This document shows positions 1-6,020 of a stretch of DNA of 6,829 nt, in pieces (the stretch's first letter is position 1; each line of letters opens with the position of its first letter). The notes beneath the pieces are model-generated. The model ran no database searches. It saw nothing but the letters and a program-made list of their open reading frames with translations, and had not been told where the DNA came from. The stretch is from DATIRA01 sp964553405 (GTDB lineage: Bacteria; Pseudomonadota; Gammaproteobacteria; Steroidobacterales; Steroidobacteraceae). The translations under genes and the position numbers were made by a program. Location of the stretch: assembly GCA_964553405.1 (NCBI GenBank), contig CAZKLS010000135.1, positions 1 to 6,829 on the forward strand. The letters are read 5' to 3'.

Positions 1-121
1 CGTAGCACGACAGGCCCGCGAGTAGCTCCGAACGTTCGCAGCCGGGGCACTGGCGCAACAGTTGAACGCCACAGAAGCCGATCGCCGGCGGCGTGGTCGG
101 TGATGTCGAGCCGGCGGACAT
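1..121 (-). CDS. possible 5' fragment of a small unknown protein (weak)
   Basis: A minus-strand reading frame opens with ATG at 121-119 and stays open to the window edge, giving at least 40 residues. The readable part has an SPTTPP stretch followed by a Cys-containing segment with a CPGC motif, which could be a metal-binding or redox knuckle. There is no recognisable Shine-Dalgarno sequence before the ATG, and all three minus-strand frames are open here, as is common in GC-rich DNA. It would start 38 bases after the kinase stop codon, so it could be a third gene of the sigma/kinase operon. I do not recognise a family. Non-coding spacer is about equally likely. Nothing else is visible in bases 1-158, including any intrinsic terminator for the kinase operon. 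Confidence 0.2.
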   Translation of the reverse strand, partial: MSAGSTSPTTPPAIGFCGVQLLRQCPGCERSELLAGLSCY

Positions 122-158
122 CGACGCGCCCGCCGAGCGCGAAGTGTAATGCAGCGCT

Positions 159-3100
159 TCAGCCCAGTGCCCGCTCCAGCCCGCTGAAGAAATCCGCCGC
201 CGTGCGGGGCCGCCGCGCCCGATCGACGGCAAGGCAGTCGGAGAAGAAATCCTGCCAGCGCTCCGGCGCGTCCGCGATCTGCCCGCCCAACGGGGTATGG
301 CTGCCGGACAGCACGGCGCGCCGCCAGGCGTCGTGGTCGCCGGTCGGAAATGGCAGCACTCCGGCGATGCACTCGTAGGCCATGACCGCAAGCGCCCAGA
401 CATCCGACCGCACGTCCGACGGCTCGCCGAGGAGCTGCTCGGGCGACATGTAGTTCGGCGTGCCGATCAGCATCCCGACGCGGGTCTCTGCCATGCCCCG
501 GGAACCCTCGGCATCGTCCCCGGAGAGGAACTTCGCGATGCCGAAGTCCAGGACCTTGACGACGTCGCCCTGCCCGCCGCCCTGCGCCAGGAAGACGTTC
601 TCCGGCTTCAGGTCGCGATGCACGACTCGCAGGTCGTGCGCCCCCTGTACCGCGGCACAGACCCCGCGGAACACCTGCACCGTCCGTTGCGGATCCAGCC
701 GTCCATGCCGCGCGATCTCCTCCCGCAGCGTCGTCCCGTGCAGCAGCTCCATCACGATGAACGCGCGCCGCCCAGCCTCGACACCGTAGTCGTAGACGGT
801 AACGACGTTTGGACCCGACAGGCTGGCCACCGTGCGCGCCTCGTGACGGAAGCGCTGCGCGACATCGGGGTCGTCGAGGCGATCCTCGCGTATCACCTTC
901 AACGCGACGCGCCGGTTGAGCGCCCCGTCGGTCGCTTCGTACACGGAACCCATGCCACCGAGGCCCAGCCTGCGCTCCAGGTGGTAGCGACCGGCGAGCG
1001 TCCGCGGCATGTGGACGGTCTCGAGCACGGCACCGTCATCGGGACAACTCGCGGCACCGGTGTCCTGGCAGGCTCCGCAGCGTGGACACTGCAGGAATTC
1101 GTCCCTCGCTTCGTTCCCCGGCAGTTTCGGCCTCGCGAGCAGCACGCCGAGATTGGCGGCGACGGCGGTGAGCAGCTTGCAGTCGTCGCGCGAATACGGC
1201 TCCTCGGAGAGCTTCGGGCCCAGCACGAGCGCCGCCTCTTCGGCAGTCGGCTCCATCGCGATCGGCACGAGGATTTCGCAGTGCGAGCTGCCGAGGAACC
1301 GGCGGTCGTGCGGCGTCAGCGGCAGCGCGTCCCGGTCCGCGTCACCCTGCGCAAGCCGCAGCGGCGCCGTCGCGCCGCGCATTCGCGCGACGAGCGGGCT
1401 GTCGGCCAGCAGCGGCGGCAGGTCTGCGCCCGGCTGCGTCACGGCGGTGGCGAGGAATACCGTGTCGTGACGCTGGCGGTGTATCACCGCGACGAATTCA
1501 GGATGCAGCGCCGCCTGCACGCGCTCTATGACCGCAGGCACCGCCTCATCGAAGGTACCCGCCTGGACGGTCTGCTCGGCGACGTCCAGCAGGATCCGGC
1601 GCGTCTCGTATTGCTCGCGGAAGAAACGGCGGTCGAGCACGTCGCCCAGTTGGCGTCGCAGCGAGTGCGCGCCGACAGCCGTGAATCCGAGCGCTGCGTA
1701 GACCCAGCCGCGGGCCTCGAGGATCTGGAGCAAAGGCTCATCCCCGTGCAGCAGAAGGTCCGCCAGCAGCGCGATCGCGAGCAGCGGCACCAGTGTCGTC
1801 AGTGCGCCGCGCGCCATCGCGTACTGCAGGCCCTTGCGGACCAGGATGCGGATGTCGAACAACCGGTGCCGCAGGATGGAGTAGGCGAAGCACACTGGAA
1901 ACAGCACGAACAGGAACGCGAGCAGGTAGTCGCCGAAAGGACGGAAAAGCACATCGGTGAGCCGTGACCCGGGCGCCAGGCTCCAGACCAGGAAGCGGAA
2001 CAGGCTCGGCAGCGTGGCCAGCGCGCCGCCCAGCAGCAGGACCCGCAGGCGCCGCCGCTCGTTGCGGTCGGTGAGCCTGGCGTAGTTGACTGCCAGCGCA
2101 ACCACCGACGCGATTCCGTACAGACCGAAAAGAGCGAGTGCGGCCGACGTCGTAGCGGCAGGCGGCATGCTGCCGAACGCCTGCTCGGGCAGGTACACGA
2201 TGCGATACATCGCGCCGGCCAGCGTCGGCACGAATGCGAGCGCAGGCAGCCACAGCAGCAGCCACAGCCAACGCGAGCGGAACAGCGGGCGCGGAAAGCT
2301 TACGAAGAAGGTCAGCACGATCGGCCCAACCAGGTAGACGCAAAAATGTGGAACCCACAGCAGCAGGCCGGCCGGCGAGGGCAAGCCCCGCCAGATCGCG
2401 GCGTAGCCGGGCGGGAGGTTGGTGAAGTACAGGCCCACGGACAGCGTCGCCAGCGCCAGCGCGCCGAGCCGCGCGTTGCGGTCGCGGGGCCGCCGGAAGG
2501 CGATCAACAGCGCGGTGCCGAGTAGCAGCAGAGAATTGAACTGCCAGACGGCGTGCACCCACTGCGCAGGGTCCGCGAGCAGTTGAAAACGCCCGATCGT
2601 GACCGGCACCTGGCGCGGTTGCCCGTCACGCACCACGTCGAATGTATAGCGGCCGCCGATTTCCAGGTTCGCCGCGACGACTCGAAGGTCCGAGCGATGC
2701 TGCAGTGCAAGCCCGTCGATCGCGATCAGCTGGTCGCCCGGTTCTAAACCTGCCCTCGCCGTGGCGGAGCCGGGATTCAGCGACTCGACGACCGGCGGCC
2801 CGGCACCGGCGCGCGTGTAGATACCCAGTCGCTCGGGTCCCGCCACCCGACACCAGGACTGGAGCAGGCAGTCGAAGACGAAAACGACGGCGAGCAGCCA
2901 CATCCACCACGGCACCCGTCGCTCGTGCCGTGCCTTCGCCGCGGGTTCGGTTCGCGAGGCGGCCTTCGCAAGCTCCAGGATCCCGGGGCCGTGACGCTCG
3001 ATGTCGCGGGCCAGCGCGCGCGCCTCGACCTCCAGCGCCGGGGTCTCGAGGAACCCTGCCGACTTCTCGTGCCCCTGGAGCATCGCCACGGCTTCGGCAT

Positions 3101-3215
3101 GCAGTGATTCGTCGCCGCTGCAGGCCTCCCGCAGGAACGCGGCGCGGCGCGCCGGCTCGAGGTCGAGCGCCGAGTCGAACAGCTGCTTGAGGCGGTCCCA
3201 GCGCTCCGGAGTCAG
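159..3215 (-). CDS. membrane-bound PDZ/GAF/zinc-ribbon Ser/Thr protein kinase
   Basis: This is a Hanks-type Ser/Thr kinase of about 1018 residues, counted from a CTG start at 3215. Residues 1-60 form the TPERW...LFDSALDL...RAAFLREACSGDE region typical of kinases paired with ECF sigma factors. TM1 (about 102-121) is followed by a PDZ domain (about 128-207, with GLEPGD). Nine more helices lie between about 224 and 518. Arg-rich loops fall on the cytoplasmic side throughout, giving ten TMs with both ends inside. A GAF-like region follows (about 532-697), then a zinc ribbon (Cys 710, 713, 716, 724). The kinase domain (about 744-1010) has the glycine loop GLGGMGSV, VALK Lys773, Glu792, HRDLKPEN Asp868, DFG Asp890 and SPE Glu926, so it should be active. 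The next standard in-frame start, GTG at 3089, would remove the conserved N-terminus. The gene overlaps the sigma stop by 4 bases. Likely role: sense an envelope or periplasmic signal and phosphorylate the sigma factor (inference). Confidence 0.9.
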   Translation of the reverse strand: MTPERWDRLKQLFDSALDLEPARRAAFLREACSGDESLHAEAVAMLQGHEKSAGFLETPALEVEARALARDIERHGPGILELAKAASRTEPAAKARHERRVPWWMWLLAVVFVFDCLLQSWCRVAGPERLGIYTRAGAGPPVVESLNPGSATARAGLEPGDQLIAIDGLALQHRSDLRVVAANLEIGGRYTFDVVRDGQPRQVPVTIGRFQLLADPAQWVHAVWQFNSLLLLGTALLIAFRRPRDRNARLGALALATLSVGLYFTNLPPGYAAIWRGLPSPAGLLLWVPHFCVYLVGPIVLTFFVSFPRPLFRSRWLWLLLWLPALAFVPTLAGAMYRIVYLPEQAFGSMPPAATTSAALALFGLYGIASVVALAVNYARLTDRNERRRLRVLLLGGALATLPSLFRFLVWSLAPGSRLTDVLFRPFGDYLLAFLFVLFPVCFAYSILRHRLFDIRILVRKGLQYAMARGALTTLVPLLAIALLADLLLHGDEPLLQILEARGWVYAALGFTAVGAHSLRRQLGDVLDRRFFREQYETRRILLDVAEQTVQAGTFDEAVPAVIERVQAALHPEFVAVIHRQRHDTVFLATAVTQPGADLPPLLADSPLVARMRGATAPLRLAQGDADRDALPLTPHDRRFLGSSHCEILVPIAMEPTAEEAALVLGPKLSEEPYSRDDCKLLTAVAANLGVLLARPKLPGNEARDEFLQCPRCGACQDTGAASCPDDGAVLETVHMPRTLAGRYHLERRLGLGGMGSVYEATDGALNRRVALKVIREDRLDDPDVAQRFRHEARTVASLSGPNVVTVYDYGVEAGRRAFIVMELLHGTTLREEIARHGRLDPQRTVQVFRGVCAAVQGAHDLRVVHRDLKPENVFLAQGGGQGDVVKVLDFGIAKFLSGDDAEGSRGMAETRVGMLIGTPNYMSPEQLLGEPSDVRSDVWALAVMAYECIAGVLPFPTGDHDAWRRAVLSGSHTPLGGQIADAPERWQDFFSDCLAVDRARRPRTAADFFSGLERALG

Positions 3216-3796
3216 CCCGCACCTCCCCGCTGCAGCTCACCGAGGAGCCAGGCACGCGCGGCCGTCCAGTCACGCTTGACCGTCTTCGGCGACACGCCCA
3301 GCACCTCGGCGGATTCGTCCACCGTGAGTCCGCCGAAGTAGCGCAACTCGACGACCCGGGCGCCGCGCGGATCGAACCCGGCCAGCGACTGCAGCGCGTC
3401 GTCGAGTGCGACGACGTCTGCGTCAGGCTGCGCCGCGGGCACCAGCACGCGATCGACGTCGATCGGTGCCGCGAGCAGGATCGCCTGTCGTTTTGCGGCG
3501 CGCCGCGCCCGCGCGAAGTCGACCAGGATCCTCCGCATGACCGTGGCTGCGATCGCGAAGAAGTGCGTCCGGTCCTGCCAATGCACGCTGCCGGCATCGA
3601 CCAGCCGCAGATAGGCTTCATTGACCAGCGCCGTCGTCTGCAACGTATGCCCGGGGCGCTCGCCCCGCATCGACTGGTGCGCGAGGCGGTGCAGCTGATG
3701 GTGGAACAGCGGTACCAGCCGATCGAGCGCCACGCGGTCCCCACGGGCCCAGGACCGCAGTAGCTCGGTCACGTTATGCTGCGACGCAGCATCCAT
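3212..3796 (-). CDS. ECF-type RNA polymerase sigma factor, kinase-associated group
   Basis: This 194-residue sigma-70-family protein has only regions 2 and 4. Region 2 spans about 20-100 and includes TALVNEAYLRLV (55-66) and HFFAIAATVMRRILVDFAR (78-96). Region 4 spans about 130-188 with a helix-turn-helix around LTVDESAEVLGVSPKTVKRDW. These signatures match the TIGR02999 (Sig-70_X6) group, whose genes usually sit next to a Ser/Thr kinase, as here. The acidic residues usual at the start of region 2.2 (D-x-x-D in RpoE) are replaced by Gln53-Thr54-Thr55-Ala56, which suggests that the unmodified protein binds core polymerase poorly. It should redirect RNA polymerase to a small regulon. No anti-sigma gene is adjacent. 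The start is ATG at 3796-3794, with only a weak ribosome-binding site, and the stop overlaps the kinase start. Family assignment is firm. The regulon cannot be read from this window. Confidence 0.93.
   Translation of the reverse strand: MDAASQHNVTELLRSWARGDRVALDRLVPLFHHQLHRLAHQSMRGERPGHTLQTTALVNEAYLRLVDAGSVHWQDRTHFFAIAATVMRRILVDFARARRAAKRQAILLAAPIDVDRVLVPAAQPDADVVALDDALQSLAGFDPRGARVVELRYFGGLTVDESAEVLGVSPKTVKRDWTAARAWLLGELQRGGAG
3222..3228 (-). promoter_or_regulatory. Shine-Dalgarno site for the CTG-initiated kinase gene
   Basis: On the minus strand GGGGAGG is followed by a 6-base spacer and then CTG at 3215-3213. It lies inside the last codons of the sigma gene. An in-frame TGA at 3239-3237 rules out any start further upstream, and no ATG, GTG or TTG exists in frame between that stop and the CTG. 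The site therefore decides the start: CTG is the only codon that keeps the conserved N-terminus and is correctly placed behind the site. The CTG shares bases with the sigma stop (CTGA), which suggests translational coupling. Confidence 0.6.
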
Positions 3797-3814
3797 GCTT
3801 CGTGCTATGCCCCC

Positions 3815-3854
3815 GTCAGCCCGCTAGATGCGGGCTCTGACCCCGAATCTAGCG
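3815..3854 (-). repeat. two overlapping, mutually exclusive inverted repeats upstream of the sigma gene
   Basis: Stem A pairs AGCCCGC (3818-3824) with GCGGGCT (3830-3836) around a 5-base loop. It is extended by GTC/GAC (3815-3817 and 3839-3841) across a 2-base bulge. Stem B pairs CGCTAGAT (3822-3829) with ATCTAGCG (3847-3854) around 17 bases. The two share bases 3822-3829, so in RNA only one can form at a time. The structure ends 18 bases before the sigma ATG. It could be an operator, a 5'-leader switch or a remnant of a REP-like repeat. No T-run follows, so it is not a standard terminator. The pairings are exact, while the role is unknown. Confidence 0.55.
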
Positions 3855-3870
3855 CTTGCACCGGTCGAAG

Positions 3871-3922
3871 GAAAGCGAACGACACATGCGTGTGACCCGT
3901 CTTCCGGTGTGAATTCGCTTTC
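3871..3922. repeat. 9-bp perfect inverted repeat with 34-base spacer
   Basis: GAAAGCGAA (3871-3879) and TTCGCTTTC (3914-3922) are exact inverted copies. The spacer is GC-rich and includes a small CACA-TGCG-TGTG dyad. The spacing is long for a terminator hairpin and no T-run follows on either strand. The arms could be two half-sites for a regulator that loops the DNA, or a long-range RNA pairing. Its position upstream of the sigma gene favours a regulatory reading, but that is inference. Confidence 0.4.
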
Positions 3923-3970
3923 TGGACATCGGCCCCGTGGACGGATGAAGGCCGGCGCCGGGAAGTCCGT

Positions 3971-5062
3971 TCAGTCGAGTCGCTTGCGGAAGCGCAGCGT
4001 TGCGATCGCGAGCGCCACGACCAGGAATACCAGCAGCTTCAGCGCGGGCCGCGCGAGGTCGGCTAGCGGAGCGCCGCGCAGCACGATGCCACGCACGAGC
4101 TCGTTGAAATGCGTGAGCGGAAGCACCTGGGCGAGCCATTGCGCCGGCTTGGGCATGCCGTCGAACGGGAACATGAAGCCCGACAGCAGGATCGACGGCA
4201 GCATGATGAAGAAGGCAAGCTGGAAAGCCTGGAACTGGGTGCGGGCCAGCGTCGAGATCACCAGCCCGAGCGTGAGCGTCGCAGCGATGAACAGCAGCGC
4301 CGCGAGGTACAGGTCGAGCAGCCGGCCGTTGACGGGCACATCGAACAGCAGTGACCCCACCGTCAGCACCAGCGTGACCTGCACGAGACCGATGGCGACA
4401 TAGGGCAGCAGCTTTCCGGCCATCAGCTCGCCGGAACGGATCGGGGTCGTGATCAGCAGCTCCAGGTTGCCGCGCTCCCGCTCCCGGACCACCGCGGCCG
4501 CAGTGAAGATCATCATCGTCATGTTCAGGATCACGCCGATCAGCGCCGGCACGATCTGTACAGCCGTGCGGCGCTCCGGGTTGTACTCGGTACGCAGCTC
4601 GAGCAGCGGCGCCGCGCTCGCGTAGAGGCCGTCGCGACGCGGCAGCGGCACGGCCGTGAGCCCGCGGGCGACGCTGTCGACCATCGGCTCGCTGCCGTCC
4701 ACCAGCAGTTGGGCGGCCGGCCGGGAGCGGTCGAGCGCGCGCCGCTCGAAGTCCGGCGGAATGTGGACGCCGATGCTGATCTCACCGGCGTTCATCCGTC
4801 GTCGCAGTTCGTGAACTCCCGCGCTCGGAGCTAGAAACCGGACGACGCCGCTCGCCTCCAGCGCGGCGACATACTCGCGCGACAGGCTGGTCCGGGCTTC
4901 GTCCACGACGGCGGCCCTCAGGTCGCGAACGTCGAAGTTGATCGCATAGCCGAACAGCAGCATCTGCATCAGCGGGATGCCGACGATCATCCCGAACGTG
5001 AGCCGGTCGCGGCCGAGCTGCCGCACTTCCTTGACCATCACCGCGACGATGCGATCGAGCAT
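3971..5062 (-). CDS. ABC-2 type exporter permease (YbhS/YbhR-like)
   Basis: This 363-residue inner-membrane permease is close to the usual length of about 370 for the family. TM1 (about 24-42) is followed by a periplasmic domain (about 45-165) that ends in EYNPERR. Five more helices follow at about 170-191, 219-240, 250-272, 278-300 and 340-357. The cytoplasmic loop after TM2 has the family signature RERERGNLELLITTPIR (193-209), which forms the coupling helix toward the ATPase. I chose ATG at 5062 because it begins the conserved MLDRIVAVMVKE leader and sits 4 bases after the ATPase stop. The same frame is open to 5233, but that extension is Arg/Ser-rich shadow of the ATPase gene. Only one permease gene is present, whereas E. 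coli ybhGFSR has two, so a homodimer is likely. The substrate is unknown; drugs, lipids or envelope components are typical of such systems. Confidence 0.93.
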   Translation of the reverse strand: MLDRIVAVMVKEVRQLGRDRLTFGMIVGIPLMQMLLFGYAINFDVRDLRAAVVDEARTSLSREYVAALEASGVVRFLAPSAGVHELRRRMNAGEISIGVHIPPDFERRALDRSRPAAQLLVDGSEPMVDSVARGLTAVPLPRRDGLYASAAPLLELRTEYNPERRTAVQIVPALIGVILNMTMMIFTAAAVVRERERGNLELLITTPIRSGELMAGKLLPYVAIGLVQVTLVLTVGSLLFDVPVNGRLLDLYLAALLFIAATLTLGLVISTLARTQFQAFQLAFFIMLPSILLSGFMFPFDGMPKPAQWLAQVLPLTHFNELVRGIVLRGAPLADLARPALKLLVFLVVALAIATLRFRKRLD

Positions 5063-5066
5063 CGCT

Positions 5067-6020
5067 TCAGCCCTGCGGCGGCCCGAGCGGAGAATGCCTG
5101 AAGCCCGTCGCGGCCACGAAGACGTCCTCGAGGCTGGCTTGGACGTCCTGGACCTGCGCCTCGACCCCGCTGGCGTCCAGCCGCGAGGCCACGTGACCGG
5201 ACGGCTGCGGCGTGTCACGCTGCAGCAGCGCATGCAGGCGCGTGCCGAGCTGCGCGATGCTCAGGATCTGCGGGTCATCCGCCAGCGCGGCCCGCGCAGC
5301 GGCAATCTGCTGGCACTCGATCTCGACCACGGCAGCCGGGATATCGTTCATCAGCGCGCGGGGCGTTCCCTCCGCGACGAGCCGGCCCTCGGCCAGGATT
5401 GCCAGCCGGTGGCAGCGCTCGGCCTCATCCATGTAATGCGTGGAGACCAGGATCGTCGTGCCCTGCCGCACCAGTGCGAACAGGCTTTCCCAGAAGTCCC
5501 GCCGGCTCTGCGGATCGACGGCGCTGGTCGGCTCGTCGAGCAGCAGCAGCTCCGGACGGTGCAGCGTTGCTGCAGCGAGCGCGAGCCGCTGGCGCTGGCC
5601 GCCGCTCATCGTGCCCGCCCGCTGGTTCATCACGCCGGCGAGGTCGTATTCCTCGCGCAGCTCCGCAATGCGGCCTCGCCTCTGCGTTGCATCGAGGCCG
5701 AAGATCCGCGCCATGAACTCGAGGTTCTCGCGAACCGTGAGGTCGTCCCAGAGCGAGAATCGCTGCGTCATGTAGCCGAGCCGCCGACGCAGCTGCTCCG
5801 CGTCCCGCGGCATCACGTGCCCGAGAACCTCGACGCTCCCGGACGTCGGCTCGAGCAGGCCGCAGAGCATGCGGATCGTCGTGGACTTGCCGGAGCCGTT
5901 GGGCCCGAGGAAGCCGTAGATCGCGGCGCGTGGAATCGAGAGGTCCACGTGGTCCACCGCCGTGACCTTGCCGAAGCGGCGCGTGAGGCCCACCGCGACG
6001 ATGGCCGGTGCGTCGGTCAC
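5067..6020 (-). CDS. ABC transporter ATP-binding protein (exporter ATPase)
   Basis: This 317-residue single-domain ABC ATPase powers the adjacent permease from the cytoplasmic side. Visible motifs are Walker A GPNGSGKST (39-47), Q-loop Gln86, signature MSGGQRQR (138-145), Walker B LLLLDEP with catalytic Glu163, D-loop Asp169 and H-loop His195. All catalytic positions are intact. The signature starts with Met instead of the usual Leu, a mild change. Residues 230-302 form the C-terminal accessory region found in ABC-2 drug and lipid exporters, ending in SLEDVFVAAT. The start is GTG at 6020, overlapping the adaptor stop by 4 bases (GTGA). No strong ribosome-binding site is visible, so translational coupling is likely. 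It resembles one half of the two-ATPase YbhF fusion rather than the whole. Confidence 0.95.
   Translation of the reverse strand: MTDAPAIVAVGLTRRFGKVTAVDHVDLSIPRAAIYGFLGPNGSGKSTTIRMLCGLLEPTSGSVEVLGHVMPRDAEQLRRRLGYMTQRFSLWDDLTVRENLEFMARIFGLDATQRRGRIAELREEYDLAGVMNQRAGTMSGGQRQRLALAAATLHRPELLLLDEPTSAVDPQSRRDFWESLFALVRQGTTILVSTHYMDEAERCHRLAILAEGRLVAEGTPRALMNDIPAAVVEIECQQIAAARAALADDPQILSIAQLGTRLHALLQRDTPQPSGHVASRLDASGVEAQVQDVQASLEDVFVAATGFRHSPLGPPQG

Larger units (their letters stand above)
3797..3970 (-). promoter_or_regulatory. intergenic region: promoter region of the sigma/kinase operon, 3' end of the exporter operon
   Basis: This 174-base gap separates the permease stop from the sigma start and is the obvious place for the sigma/kinase promoter, although no strong promoter is readable. 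A weak sigma-70-like pair on the minus strand is TTTCCT, 17 bases, then TAGATT, with the -10 inside the inverted repeats near 3847-3852. An ECF-like GGAAGA, 17 bases, TCGTT arrangement lies farther upstream. Neither is convincing. Just after the permease stop, ACGGA and TCCGT (3941-3945 and 3966-3970) could pair around a GC-rich core, but no T-run follows, so a classical intrinsic terminator is not supported. No small gene is visible here. Confidence 0.5.

Noticed and set aside
297..1967. 556-codon open frame on the plus strand
   Set aside because: It lies wholly antisense to the kinase gene, whose motifs are unmistakable. Its translation is Arg/His/Gln-rich without recognisable domains, as expected for a mirror frame in GC-rich DNA.
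2626..3744. 372-codon minus-strand frame overlapping the sigma and kinase genes
   Set aside because: It is out of frame with both genes, and its Arg/Ser/Pro-rich translation has no domains. The sigma and kinase frames explain this DNA.
159..3796. anti-sigma factor gene for the ECF sigma factor
   Set aside because: No small membrane or zinc-type anti-sigma gene is present. The zinc ribbon in the kinase has a Cys4 knuckle spacing, not the HxxxCxxC motif of ZAS anti-sigma factors.
3941..3970. possible intrinsic terminator after the permease
   Set aside because: ACGGA/TCCGT can pair around a GC-rich core, but the stem is only 5 bp and no T-run follows on the minus strand.
5063..5233. N-terminal extension of the permease to an ATG at 5233
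   Set aside because: The extra 57 residues are an Arg/Ser/Trp-rich shadow of the ATPase 3' end. The conserved permease leader starts at the ATG at 5062.
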